From the NCBI RefSeq assembly GCF_001722335.1, contig NZ_MIHA01000009.1, positions 1 through 64,000 of the forward strand: DNA of 64,000 bases, in the 5' to 3' direction. Positions 47,470 through 56,046 of this stretch are shown piece after piece (the stretch's first letter is position 1; each line of letters opens with the position of its first letter). Source of the stretch: Mycolicibacterium flavescens (GTDB taxonomy: Bacteria > Actinomycetota > Actinomycetes > Mycobacteriales > Mycobacteriaceae). Made by a program: the position numbers and the translations under genes. The notes below the pieces were generated by a model. That model was not told where the DNA came from. It saw nothing but the letters and a program-made list of their open reading frames with translations, and searched no databases.

Positions 47470-48513
47470 CTAGCCATCGAGGAATGGAACGACCTTGTGC
47501 GCCACGAGTTCGAGGTGTGCCATCGCGCGCTCGTGGCCGATGTGCGGGATCCGGTACCAGAACACGACCTGGTGATAGGGCGCGCGAGCACGAATGTCTT
47601 TCAGGCGCCGGACGATGTTCTCCGGAGTGTCGACGAGCATGGTCTCGCGTCGCCAGGGCGTATCGGAGTCGGTGTCCACGCCGACCTGTGAGCGGTCCCC
47701 GGCCCACGTCGCGTACTGGTTGAACTGGTACTCGATTGCGTCCCGGTAGAAGAGGTTCCAATCCCGTTCGGGATCCTCGGACACCCACAGTGGAACGCAG
47801 ATGGTGAATCGGAAGTCGTCGAGCGACCGACCGTGTCGCGCCAGGGCAGGCGCAAGTCCGTCCTCCCACAACTCCGCGAATTTGGTTTCGGGAGAGAAGA
47901 AGTCGACAGGAATGACCCCGTCGGACAGTCGAACAGCTCGGTCAAGCACCTTCGGCGCACCGCCCCCCAGATAGATCGGGATGTCGTCTTGTACAGGGCG
48001 GGGCGGCGCCGCGACGTCGGTTCCGTCGGGGCCGTCGGGCAGCGATCCGTCTCGGAGGCCCTGTCGGATGAACGCGAGTCCCCGTTCCATCAGTTCGCCG
48101 CGCCGGCGGAAGTCGACTCCGAACAGGTCGAACTCACGCGCGTAACCACCGGCCGCCACGCCGAGCTCCAGCCGTCCCCCCGACAGAAGATCGGCCACTA
48201 TCGCTTGTTCGACCACCTGGCGCCACGGATGCAGTGGCAGCAGTAGGGCGTTCGTCATGAAGCGGATTCGCTCCGTGGCCACCCCTAGGCCCGCGATGAG
48301 CGGAAGCTGCGCAGGCAAGTAGCCGTCCTCGACGCCGTGCTGTTCGGTCGTGGCAAACGTACGAAAGGGCAACTGATCGGCCAGGCGCACCTCCTCGAGG
48401 AGTTCTCCGTAGCGCCTCTCGGCTCGGGGGTCGCCGGGTTCCGGCCGAACGTCGGTCCATACACCGACCGCGGGCGCATGGAGCTTCGCCGCGGCGTGGT
48501 CGTCTTCCTTCAC
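47470..48513 (-). CDS. LLM-class flavin/F420-dependent oxidoreductase (monooxygenase-like)
   Basis: A 347-aa luciferase-like protein. Motifs include FRTFATTEQHGVEDGYLP (active-site region), RIRFMTNALLLPLHPWRQV, LSGGRLELGVAAGGYAREF and IPIYLGGGAPKVLDRAV. The organisation is that of alkanal-monooxygenase-like LLM proteins. GTG 48513 is the longest start, with no good Shine-Dalgarno sequence. It follows the TetR gene by about 60 bp on the same strand and may be under its control. The substrate is unknown. Confidence 0.88.
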   Translation of the reverse strand: MKEDDHAAAKLHAPAVGVWTDVRPEPGDPRAERRYGELLEEVRLADQLPFRTFATTEQHGVEDGYLPAQLPLIAGLGVATERIRFMTNALLLPLHPWRQVVEQAIVADLLSGGRLELGVAAGGYAREFDLFGVDFRRRGELMERGLAFIRQGLRDGSLPDGPDGTDVAAPPRPVQDDIPIYLGGGAPKVLDRAVRLSDGVIPVDFFSPETKFAELWEDGLAPALARHGRSLDDFRFTICVPLWVSEDPERDWNLFYRDAIEYQFNQYATWAGDRSQVGVDTDSDTPWRRETMLVDTPENIVRRLKDIRARAPYHQVVFWYRIPHIGHERAMAHLELVAHKVVPFLDG

Positions 48514-48574
48514 GGGGATAACGACGGTTCGACGGTCGCGCCTATTCCACGCATGTCGTCGGGTCGGCCGCGCC

Positions 48575-49183
48575 TCACTCGGGCGCGACTGACGGCCTCA
48601 TCAGGTCGGCCAGGCCCGCGGCGTACGCCGCGGGGGTGAGGTCCTCGAAGAACAGCCGTTGCACCATGAAGCCGGGGATCAGCCCGATCAACGTGTGGGC
48701 GATCCGCGTCGGATCGGTGTCTCTCGGAAAGTGTCCAGCGGCGATACCGCGCTCGACATAGGTGGCCCACGCCCCGCGGCCGCGGGCACCTTCACGTCGG
48801 TAAATCGCCATGATCTCGTTGGACCGAGCGGCCTCGGCCCAGGCCTGGAGCGCCACGCGATGGAGTTCGACGCCGCGCTCCTCGCCCAGGGCGACCACCC
48901 GCTCCAGCACCATCGCGAGCACCTGATGCGGCGGCGGAACATCGGCGGCGGCTTGATCCAACACGGCGGACAGTCCCTCGCTGGCCACGAGTTCGGCGAT
49001 CGCCCGGATCAGGTCGTCCTTGCTCTTGAAGTAGAGATACACCGCGCCTGCTGAGAGGCCGGACTCGGCGACCACTGCCGCCATGGACGTCTTGTGGAAG
49101 CCGTCGCGAGCGACGCAGCGCAGCATGGCGTCGATGATCTGCTCGCGGCGGGCGGCCCGATGTTCCTCGTTGACCTTCGGCAT
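48575..49183 (-). CDS. TetR/AcrR-family regulator
   Basis: 202 aa. The N-terminal HTH (about 8-55: RREQIIDAMLRCVARDGF, SMAAVVAESGLSAGAVYLYF then KSKDDL) is classical TetR. The C-terminal ligand domain is specific to this protein. ATG 49183 opens the family-like start MPKVNEEH; a longer in-frame start at 49243 would cover an operator-like dyad. It is divergent from the MOSC gene, and two similar dyads flank the intergenic region. Confidence 0.92.
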   Translation of the reverse strand: MPKVNEEHRAARREQIIDAMLRCVARDGFHKTSMAAVVAESGLSAGAVYLYFKSKDDLIRAIAELVASEGLSAVLDQAAADVPPPHQVLAMVLERVVALGEERGVELHRVALQAWAEAARSNEIMAIYRREGARGRGAWATYVERGIAAGHFPRDTDPTRIAHTLIGLIPGFMVQRLFFEDLTPAAYAAGLADLMRPSVAPE

Positions 49184-49199
49184 CCGTGCATCATCCCAA

Positions 49200-49217
49200 A
49201 ACGAACATCCGTTCTTG
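49200..49217. promoter_or_regulatory. TetR operator-like dyad, proximal to tetR
   Basis: aacgaa-catccg-ttcttg: an imperfect inverted repeat with 6-bp spacing, 17 bp upstream of the tetR ATG. Its left half matches that of the second dyad 50 bp away. Confidence 0.5.
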
Positions 49218-49249
49218 ACAGGCAGGACCGTAACGGCGACCATCGCAAT

Positions 49250-49267
49250 AACGAATGACTGTTCGTT
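49250..49267. promoter_or_regulatory. TetR operator-like dyad, proximal to the MOSC gene
   Basis: aacgaa-tgactg-ttcgtt: a perfect 6-bp inverted repeat with 6-bp spacer, 26 bp before the MOSC start. Together with the first dyad it also forms aaaacgaaca (49198-49207) and tgttcgtttt (49260-49269), a perfect long-range inverted pair. Confidence 0.6.
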
Positions 49268-49292
49268 TTAGGCTCGAGAATCCGGAGGTTCG

Positions 49293-50249
49293 ATGGCATC
49301 ACGGATGACAGGCGCGCGCGTGGACCGGCTCTGGCATTACCCCGTCAAGTCGATGATGGGCGAGGAAGTCCCAGAGGTCACGATGGGACTCGGCGGCGTG
49401 GTGGGTGATCGCGCCTATGGCTTCCTGGACGTCGAGACGGGCAAAGTGGCCAGCGCCAAGCGGCCAAAGCGCTACGGCGCGCTGATGCAGTGCCGCGCGC
49501 GGTACCTGTCGCCGCCGAGGCCCGACGCGCCGGCTCCGCCGATAGAGGTCGCCTTTCCGGACGGCACGGTGGTGCGCGACGACCTGCCCGAGCTAGCGCG
49601 CCGAGTTACGGCGCTGCTTGGTCGCGACGTGTCCCCCCTCACCAGTGCCCCGAAGGGCGCCTCAGCGGAGTTGGCCATGCCGGGCATCGCCGACGCCGAT
49701 CCAGGCCCACTCAAAGCCCTGTTCCGCGAGGAAGGCGGCGAGCAGGTGCGGGACTTCAACGTCGGAATGGCAGCACCGGGCACCATGTTCGACATCGCTG
49801 CGCTACACGTCATCGCCGGAAGCACGCTACACGGGCTCGCGGGCCGATACCCGGCCGGCGATTGGGATCCACGGCGATTGCGGCCGAACATCCTCATCGA
49901 CGACGGCGGCGAACTTCGCGAGGAAGACGACTGGCTGGGCTGCCACCTCCACATCGGCACCGAAGTCGTTGTCCATGTCTTCATGCCGGTGCCGCGGTGC
50001 GTGATGACGACCCTTCCGCAACCCGGTCTGCCGAAGGATCTCGGTGTGCTGAAGACGATCGCTCGATTCGGCCGCAAGCAAATAGGTCCATTGGGTCAAG
50101 TCGCCTGCGCCGGAAGCTACGCGAACGTGATCAGACCCGGCGTCGTACGCGCCGGGGACCCGGTCGTCCTCGAACGCGTTGAGCCTCGCGAGGACGCGCT
50201 CGCAACGGTAATCGAGAAGATATCTGCGAACAGTGGCGATCAACCGTAG
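49293..50249 (+). CDS. MOSC-domain protein
   Basis: 318 aa. The N-terminal beta-barrel begins RVDRLWHYPVKSMMGEEV, followed by a MOSC domain in which RPNILIDDGGELREEDDWLG and RCVMTTLPQPGLPKDLGVL occupy the conserved positions of the family. These domains bind molybdenum cofactor or act in sulfur transfer (YiiM/mARC-related). The conserved Cys is in PRCVMTT. It is divergent from tetR, so probably repressed by it. Substrate (for example N-hydroxylated compounds) is unknown. Confidence 0.88.
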   Translation: MASRMTGARVDRLWHYPVKSMMGEEVPEVTMGLGGVVGDRAYGFLDVETGKVASAKRPKRYGALMQCRARYLSPPRPDAPAPPIEVAFPDGTVVRDDLPELARRVTALLGRDVSPLTSAPKGASAELAMPGIADADPGPLKALFREEGGEQVRDFNVGMAAPGTMFDIAALHVIAGSTLHGLAGRYPAGDWDPRRLRPNILIDDGGELREEDDWLGCHLHIGTEVVVHVFMPVPRCVMTTLPQPGLPKDLGVLKTIARFGRKQIGPLGQVACAGSYANVIRPGVVRAGDPVVLERVEPREDALATVIEKISANSGDQP

Positions 50250-50324
50250 ATCGGGGGGCCGATCCCGCGGCGACGACGCCCGCTGTGTAAGCGGCCGATG
50301 CGCGGTGACGCCTGGACAACTTCA

Positions 50325-50343
50325 CAGACCGACGGTCGGTCTG
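50325..50343. promoter_or_regulatory. 19-bp perfect palindrome, TetR-type operator
   Basis: cagaccgac-g-gtcggtctg is a perfect dyad with a related half-site (ggtcggttt) just to its right. It lies about 180 bp before the hydrolase start, in a likely promoter. The neighbouring TetR genes have different dyads, so the cognate regulator may be elsewhere. Confidence 0.6.
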
Positions 50344-50357
50344 TTACGGTCGGTTTA

Positions 50358-50525
50358 ATGGACGAAAGCCGCATGCGACACCGCACGCCGCAGCCGGCCA
50401 CCGTCGCCGGTCTCGACCACCGGGTATCCAAGGGCGTCCGTGCCAGAGATTTCGATGCGAGCGAAGCTGGCCTGACCGCCGTCGCGGTGCTCGGCGCACA
50501 ACTCCCCGAAGGCGGCGCGGAATGA
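50358..50525 (+). CDS. Possible 55-aa leader peptide/ORF coupled to the hydrolase
   Basis: An ATG at 50358 opens a 55-codon frame (MDESRMRHRTPQPATVAGL...) whose stop overlaps the next ATG as ATGA at 50522-50525. No family is recognised. Coding status is uncertain; it could be a short coupled ORF or only the 5' leader. Confidence 0.3.
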   Translation: MDESRMRHRTPQPATVAGLDHRVSKGVRARDFDASEAGLTAVAVLGAQLPEGGAE

Positions 50526-51433
50526 CGATCGAAGAAGCCGTGCAGTTCTCGTCGGATGGAATCCGATGCAGCGGCTTGCTCTATCGCGCAGCATCCGCGG
50601 GGTCCGCGCCGTGCGTCGTCCTCTGCCCGGGTTTCGGCGGCACCCAGGACACCCCATCGATGATCGCCGCCGCGACCGCCTTCGCCGAGAGCGGGCTGAC
50701 TGCGATGACTTTCGATTACCGCGGCTTCGGCCGTAGCGCAGGGGCCGACCGTCAAGTGGTCGACCTCGCCGGGCAACGCGCCGACATCGGAGCCGCGATC
50801 AGGTTCGCCCGCGGCCGACCCGACATCGACGCACGCCGAATCGCGCTGTGGGGAACATCGTTGGGCGGTGGGCACGTCATCACCGTCGCTGCCGAAGACC
50901 CGGCCGTCGCGGCGGTCGTCGCACAGGTTCCGTTCAACGGCTTCCCGAAACGGGTCGAGGGCCGCTCGGTGACGACAACGCTGCGGCTTTTGACTGCGAT
51001 CCTGCGCGACCGAGTCCGAGGCCGGCTCTCGCGGGCCCCGTACTACATCCCTGCGATTGGCGCACGAGGCGACTTGGCAGTGATCTCCAGCGACGAGGCC
51101 CGGCAGGCGGTGGCGGACATGAACTCCCCGACGTGGCGCAACGAGGTCGCTCCTCGCGCGCTGCTCGACATGATGACCTACCGGCCCGGGCGGCACGCCT
51201 CGCGGTTGGCGATGCCCGTGCTGGTGTGTGTCGGCATTCGTGACCGCGAGACCCGGGGCGGCGAGCAGATCGCCGAACTGGCCCCGCGGGGTGTCCTGCG
51301 GCGATACCCGCTCTCCCACTTCGACTTCTACCGTCCCGATCTGCGCCGCCGGGTGCTCGACGACCAGGTGGCGTTCCTTTCCGACGCCCTGAGTGAATCG
51401 GAGACATCGAACTCGACCGGAGAATCACGATGA
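50522..51433 (+). CDS. Alpha/beta hydrolase (dienelactone hydrolase / S9-like)
   Basis: A 303-aa serine hydrolase. The strand-turn segment is PCVVLCPGFGGTQDTP, followed by FDYRGFGRSAG, and the nucleophile elbow is IALWGTSLGGGHV (Ser near residue 117). The acid is probably in VCVGIRDRET and the His in YPLSHFDFYRP. The substrate is unknown. A small ORF overlaps its start by 4 bp, and a quinone oxidoreductase follows 133 bp downstream on the same strand. Confidence 0.85.
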   Translation: MTIEEAVQFSSDGIRCSGLLYRAASAGSAPCVVLCPGFGGTQDTPSMIAAATAFAESGLTAMTFDYRGFGRSAGADRQVVDLAGQRADIGAAIRFARGRPDIDARRIALWGTSLGGGHVITVAAEDPAVAAVVAQVPFNGFPKRVEGRSVTTTLRLLTAILRDRVRGRLSRAPYYIPAIGARGDLAVISSDEARQAVADMNSPTWRNEVAPRALLDMMTYRPGRHASRLAMPVLVCVGIRDRETRGGEQIAELAPRGVLRRYPLSHFDFYRPDLRRRVLDDQVAFLSDALSESETSNSTGESR

Positions 51434-51566
51434 GCGACGTCGACGACGTGGTGATGGTCTTCTCATCCGGCTGGACAGTTACGTGTCACACGTCGACGGG
51501 GATCACGATCCACTGCCGCTGCGTCGACACCTCGGCCGAATGTTCGACGAAGAGAAGGGCGACCGG

Positions 51567-52562
51567 GTGAAGGCCGTTCGTATGACAGGGTTTGGCGGAA
51601 CCGACGTACTGCAGGTGGCCGACGTGGACACGCCGATGCCCGGACCCGGTGAGGTTCTCATCGAGGTGACGGCCGCCGGCATCGCGTTCGGCGACATCAT
51701 GAAGCGTCAGGGTGTGTTCGGCACCGACATTCCGCTGCCCAGCGGCTTGGGCCAGGAGGTGGCCGGTGTCGTGGCGGGCTACGGTCAGGGCGTGACGGGA
51801 ATGCCCGTGGGCACCCGCGTCACCGCGCTCGTCGAGCACGGCTACGCCGAATACGCGGTGGCGCCTGCACATTTCGCGGTGCCGGTGCCCGACGGCATCG
51901 ACGACGCCGGTGCGGCGGCGCTGTGGATCCACGGGATGACGGCATACCAGACGCTGGTGGACGCAGGCGAGCTGCAACCGGGTTCGACCGTGCTCGTCCA
52001 CGCGGCTGCCGGGGGCGTGGGAACGCTGGCCCTCCAGATCGCCAAGACGCTGGGCGCCGCAACCGTCATCGGGGCCGTCGGGAGGCCCGAGAAACTCGAC
52101 CACGTCCGTCGGCATCGGGCCGACGTTGCCGTGGACTACTCCGAGCGCTCCTGGCCGCAACGGGTGCTCGACCACACCGCAGGCCGGGGTGTCGACCTGG
52201 TGCTCGACTCGGTCGGCGGTGAGATCGCTCGGCAGAGCCTGGAATGCCTTGCGCCCTTCGGGCGGATAGTGACGTTCGGGGCGGCGAGCGGCACGCCAGG
52301 CGACTTGCCCGCCATGGCCCTGATGAACGGTAACGCCACAGTTGTCGGCTACTCGCTCAACGGCTGGCTGCGGGATCGGCCGGAGCGAACCGTACAGACG
52401 ATGCGGCTGCTGCTCACCTGGGCTGCCCAGGGTGAGATCGAGGTGACGATCGGCGGCCGCTATCCGCTCGACCGGGTGGCCGAAGCCCACCGCGCTATCA
52501 GCGACCGGCGCACGGTCGGCAAAAGCGTATTGATCCCTCGAGATTCCACGTCGGCGCGGTGA
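51567..52562 (+). CDS. Quinone oxidoreductase-like MDR protein
   Basis: A 331-aa medium-chain dehydrogenase/reductase of the zinc-less quinone oxidoreductase (QOR) type. The N-terminal GroES-like part begins VKAVRMTGFGGTDVLQVADV. The NADPH Rossmann motif is VLVHAAAGGVGTLALQIAK. No Cys zinc lobe is present. GTG 51567 has AGAAGGG upstream and starts at the conserved residue; a longer start at 51393 overlaps the hydrolase gene and is not conserved-looking. It reduces quinones or enones with NADPH; the substrate is unknown. Confidence 0.88.
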   Translation: MKAVRMTGFGGTDVLQVADVDTPMPGPGEVLIEVTAAGIAFGDIMKRQGVFGTDIPLPSGLGQEVAGVVAGYGQGVTGMPVGTRVTALVEHGYAEYAVAPAHFAVPVPDGIDDAGAAALWIHGMTAYQTLVDAGELQPGSTVLVHAAAGGVGTLALQIAKTLGAATVIGAVGRPEKLDHVRRHRADVAVDYSERSWPQRVLDHTAGRGVDLVLDSVGGEIARQSLECLAPFGRIVTFGAASGTPGDLPAMALMNGNATVVGYSLNGWLRDRPERTVQTMRLLLTWAAQGEIEVTIGGRYPLDRVAEAHRAISDRRTVGKSVLIPRDSTSAR

Positions 52563-52573
52563 ACAGGCGACAC

Positions 52574-53176
52574 TCACGCTTTGTGCAGCGGCGGGTGCTC
52601 GAGCACGCGGGGTCGGTACTCGACCAGCTGGGTGCGCCCGTCAAAGGTGCGGTGCTCGATCATCTCCAGGGCAACGTCCGGATAGCCGTCGTAGATGCGC
52701 TCTGCGCCCGTGGCCCCGGTGATCACCGGGAACATCACGACCCGGAAGCGGTCCACCAGTCCCGCTTGAAGCAGGGAACGGCACAGGCTGAGGCTCCCGA
52801 TCGTGCTGAGCAGTCCGGAGCCACTCGACTTCATCTCGCGGACCGCCGCGACAGCGTCACCGCGCACCAGCGTCGAGTTGGCCCACGTGAGCGGCTCCTC
52901 GAGTGTTGAGGAGAACACCACCTTGGTCGCTTGCGTGAGCTCGTCGACGGACTCCTCCTCTTCGGGTCTGAACTCGTCCTGGCCACTCGGAACCTCGCCG
53001 GCGGCGAAGCCCGACATCAGCCGGTAGGTGTTGGCTCCCATCAGATAGGTGACCTCCGGCTGCTCGCCGAGCCATGCGAGGTACTCCGGGCCCTCCAAAC
53101 CCCAGAACCCGGGCCATCCCTCGCCCGATGCGTGCCCGTCGAGGGAGGTGATGAAGTCGACCAGAAGCTCCGCCAT
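52574..53176 (-). CDS. Dihydrofolate reductase-family (RibD C-terminal-like) protein
   Basis: 200 aa with the pattern MAELLVDFITSLDGHASGEG, then EVTYLMGANTYRLMSGFA, and a final block IGSLSLCRSLLQAGLVDRFR then VVMFPVITGATGAER. This is the RibD_C / YyaP-type reductase fold found widely in actinobacteria, NADPH-dependent, with uncertain substrate. The stop faces that of the quinone oxidoreductase gene, 11 bp apart. Confidence 0.85.
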   Translation of the reverse strand: MAELLVDFITSLDGHASGEGWPGFWGLEGPEYLAWLGEQPEVTYLMGANTYRLMSGFAAGEVPSGQDEFRPEEEESVDELTQATKVVFSSTLEEPLTWANSTLVRGDAVAAVREMKSSGSGLLSTIGSLSLCRSLLQAGLVDRFRVVMFPVITGATGAERIYDGYPDVALEMIEHRTFDGRTQLVEYRPRVLEHPPLHKA

Positions 53177-53459
53177 GACGGTGTCCTTTCTTTCTACGGT
53201 GTCACGAATTTGGACTGCCCCGCGTGCTGGAAGTCATCGCCGCCGGGCTGGTCCGGTGTCCCCGGCGGCACCGCCGCACTGGCGCCGCTGCCCCGTCCGC
53301 TGATGCACGCGATCGCGGTGCTCGAGCCCGAGCGCGACAGCAGGTTCATCAAAACCCCACTCGTACTCGGCTATTCGGGGTCACGGCCGATACCCGGCCA
53401 CAGGACCCGGCTGGCCGGTCTCTAGCAGCGGTCCTGACCGCGTCCGGACCAGACCCGTT
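53177..53459. other. Intergenic region without a supported gene
   Basis: 283 bp. A plus-strand frame through it (LPRPLMHAIAVLEPERDSRF) looks protein-like but has no start of its own, because it enters from the opposite-strand reductase gene, and it stops at 53425. It may be a remnant; I do not recognise it. Confidence 0.35.
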
Positions 53460-54011
53460 TCACTCCAATGGCTCGGGAGTGAAGGTGACGTCGACGTTGC
53501 CCACGGTCATCGTGACCTGACCCTCCATCACCATCACCTGCGCCGTGACCCGCCGATCGACGGTCTGAGCGAGTTGCCGCACCGGCGCGTGCGGGATCTG
53601 CACCACGGACAGGTTCGGCAGCCCCGCCACCTTGGGTCCCACTGTGCGCCACCAGGTGGCGACTCCGGCGGCGTACGGGAACAGCCGCACCTGATCGGCC
53701 TGGCTGACCGATTTGCCCAGGGCGCGCGCATCGGGCTGACCGACGTCGATCCACTCCAGGATCCGGCCGGTGTAATCGGCGAGCTGCAAGTCCGGCACGC
53801 CGGGGGTGGACAGGCCGGGCCCGAACGCCAACGCACCGTCGACGTCGACGAGCCGATGCGCGCGCAGCCCAAATGCCAACAACCGCACCACCATCCGCTC
53901 GTCGGTCTCACTGGGATGACGGGCCACCGTCAACGTGTGATCGGCGTAGTAACCATGGTCGACATCGGAGACGCCGAGTTCGACTTTGTACACCGTTGCA
54001 GAAAGGGCCAC
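53460..54011 (-). CDS. YaeQ-family protein
   Basis: 183 aa. The start VALSATVYKVELGVSDVDHG and the block ETDERMVVRLLAFGLRAHRL match the YaeQ family, which has a PD-(D/E)XK-like fold and unknown activity. GTG 54011 is the start that gives the family N terminus; the longer frame (54173) is antisense to the upstream gene's end and not conserved-looking. The Rieske-ThDP gene ends 46 bp upstream on the same strand, so co-transcription is possible. Confidence 0.82.
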   Translation of the reverse strand: MALSATVYKVELGVSDVDHGYYADHTLTVARHPSETDERMVVRLLAFGLRAHRLVDVDGALAFGPGLSTPGVPDLQLADYTGRILEWIDVGQPDARALGKSVSQADQVRLFPYAAGVATWWRTVGPKVAGLPNLSVVQIPHAPVRQLAQTVDRRVTAQVMVMEGQVTMTVGNVDVTFTPEPLE

Positions 54012-54057
54012 GTCATAGTGTCCACCCTGACGGTGTTCCCCGAAGAGTTGGGCCCCG

Positions 54058-56046
54058 TCAGCGGGAACGGGGGTCGGTGACGATCTCGACGAGCGCAGGC
54101 CCCGGATGGGCGAGGGCGCCGGCGATCGCCCCGGAGAGCTCGGCGGGATCCTCCACCCGAACACTGTGAGCACCGCAGTTGCGGGCGAACGCCGCGAAAT
54201 CAGGGTTGTGCAGCGAGGTCTGCCACACGGCGTACTCGGCGGCCCGCTGTTCGTCGCTGATCTTCGCGAGTTCGCCGTTGTTGAGCAGTATGTGGGTGAT
54301 GTTCATGCCGTACTTGACCGCCGTGGTGAGCTCGGCGAGGTACTGACCGAAACCGCCGTCGCCGGTGACCGTCACGATGGGCCGGTCGGGGGCGGCCGCC
54401 CAGGCACCCATAGCGGCGGGGAATCCGAAGCCGATCGATCCGAGGTAGCCCGACATCAGGACGGATTGCTGTTTCGTTTCGAAGTACCGGCCGAACGAGT
54501 AGGCGTGATCGCCGACGTCGACTGTGAGGACCGCGTTGGCCGGAACCAGGTCGTTGAGTGCCTCGATGACGGCCGCCGCGGGTACGCCGCAGTCGGCGCG
54601 CGCCGCCGCCCGGCGCACCTTCTCGGTCCGCCAGACGCTCCACCGTTCCGCCACCTCCGGGCGCTGGTCGACCAGATTCGGATGTGGGCGCAGCCGATCA
54701 GACAGTGCGGCACAACACATTCCGACATCACCGAGAAGCGGAACCGTCACCGGCTTGAACCGGCCGAGAACCAGTGAGTCGGTGTCGACCTGGATCGTCG
54801 GCTTATACGGTGAGATACCGGTGTGGTTGGAGAACGAAGCACCGAAGACGAGCAGTAGATCGGCCTTGTTCATCATCCAGGACGCCACCGGTGTGCCCGA
54901 GCGGCCCAGCACACCGCAGGCCAGAGGATGTGCATCGGAAATCTGGCCTTTGGCCTTGAACGTCGTCAGCACGGGGGCGTGCAGGGTCTCGGCGAGTGCG
55001 ATCACGGCAGCCATGTCGTGTTTCGCGCCGGCACCCACGATCACCACGGGACGGGTCGCTGCGGCGATCTGCTCCACGGCCTGCTGTAACGGTGCGGCCG
55101 GGGGACAGATCCGCAGATCCGGCATGCGGCCCTGCGGCCCGGACGCCGGCTGATCGGCCGCCTCCAGGGTCTGCACGTCGTCGGGTACGGCCAGATGACC
55201 GACGCCTCGTTCGAGGATCGCGTGCTTGAGCGCGAGCGTCATCAGCTCACCGTGTTCCGAGCCGGCCCACACCATCTTGGAGTAGACCGCCACGTCGGCG
55301 AAGGCAGCGAGCAGATCGATGTCCTGGAACGCGCCTTTGCCCGCCACCGAGGAGTCGACGTTGCCCGATAGCGCCAGCACCGGAGCGCGGTCGGATTTCG
55401 CGTCGTAGAGCCCGGTCAGCAGGTTCGTCGAACCCGGTCCGGCGATTCCGAGGCACGCCGCTGGTCTGCCGGTGAGCTTCCCGTACGCGGCTGCGGCGAA
55501 AGCCGCCGCACCCTCGTGGCGGACACCGAAATACCGCAGCCGACCGTCACTTTCCGCGCGGTGAAGCGCTTCGGCGACACCCAGATTGGAGTGGCCGACC
55601 ATGCCGAATACGGTGTCCACGCCCCAGTTGAGCATCGTCTCGACGAGAACATCGCTGACGGTCCGGGTGTGCGAGGCCGGCGGTGTGGTGGCGACATACA
55701 CGCCGTCGTGACGAGCCTGCACCGGATACGTCGGGACGTCGAAGTCGGGCCCGCCCGCTGCCTGGCCGGTGAACGGGTCGAAATCGAAGCCATGCCAGGG
55801 GCAGCGGATCTTGTCGTTCTCCACAGTGCCCTGACCGAGTGGTCCGCCCTGGTGCGGACAGCGGTTGTCGATGGCGCCGTAGCGGCCGTGCAACTTGGTC
55901 ACCGCGACGGTCTTCCGCCCGACCGGACAGACCCGCACTTCGCCGTCGACGAACTCGTGCAGGTCGGCGACCTTGTGCCAGTCCACGTTTGGCTGCTCGC
56001 TCCCGGATTCGGTAACGGCGTCGAAGGTGTCATCCGTCGTGGTCAA
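54058..56046 (-). CDS. Rieske [2Fe-2S]-ThDP enzyme fusion (acetolactate synthase/pyruvate oxidase-like)
   Basis: About 662 aa. Residues 20-120 form a Rieske domain (CPHQGG, C63/H65; CPWHGF, C82/H85). Residues about 125-660 form a ThDP enzyme of the acetolactate-synthase/pyruvate-oxidase family. Catalytic Glu178 is in RHEGAAAFAAAAYGK; the ThDP motif is GDGGFGQYLAE ... ILLNN; the central domain carries VVIVGAGAK. TTG 56046 is the proposed start: it overlaps the previous stop (TTGA), so translation is coupled. A longer frame to 56688 is antisense noise inside the upstream gene. The Rieske fusion suggests electron transfer during decarboxylation of a 2-oxo acid. Substrate unknown. Confidence 0.85.
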   Translation of the reverse strand: MTTTDDTFDAVTESGSEQPNVDWHKVADLHEFVDGEVRVCPVGRKTVAVTKLHGRYGAIDNRCPHQGGPLGQGTVENDKIRCPWHGFDFDPFTGQAAGGPDFDVPTYPVQARHDGVYVATTPPASHTRTVSDVLVETMLNWGVDTVFGMVGHSNLGVAEALHRAESDGRLRYFGVRHEGAAAFAAAAYGKLTGRPAACLGIAGPGSTNLLTGLYDAKSDRAPVLALSGNVDSSVAGKGAFQDIDLLAAFADVAVYSKMVWAGSEHGELMTLALKHAILERGVGHLAVPDDVQTLEAADQPASGPQGRMPDLRICPPAAPLQQAVEQIAAATRPVVIVGAGAKHDMAAVIALAETLHAPVLTTFKAKGQISDAHPLACGVLGRSGTPVASWMMNKADLLLVFGASFSNHTGISPYKPTIQVDTDSLVLGRFKPVTVPLLGDVGMCCAALSDRLRPHPNLVDQRPEVAERWSVWRTEKVRRAAARADCGVPAAAVIEALNDLVPANAVLTVDVGDHAYSFGRYFETKQQSVLMSGYLGSIGFGFPAAMGAWAAAPDRPIVTVTGDGGFGQYLAELTTAVKYGMNITHILLNNGELAKISDEQRAAEYAVWQTSLHNPDFAAFARNCGAHSVRVEDPAELSGAIAGALAHPGPALVEIVTDPRSR

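Noticed and set aside
50240..51319. 359-codon minus-strand frame opposite the hydrolase
   Set aside because: Shadow; the plus strand has the nucleophile elbow and strand order of an alpha/beta hydrolase.
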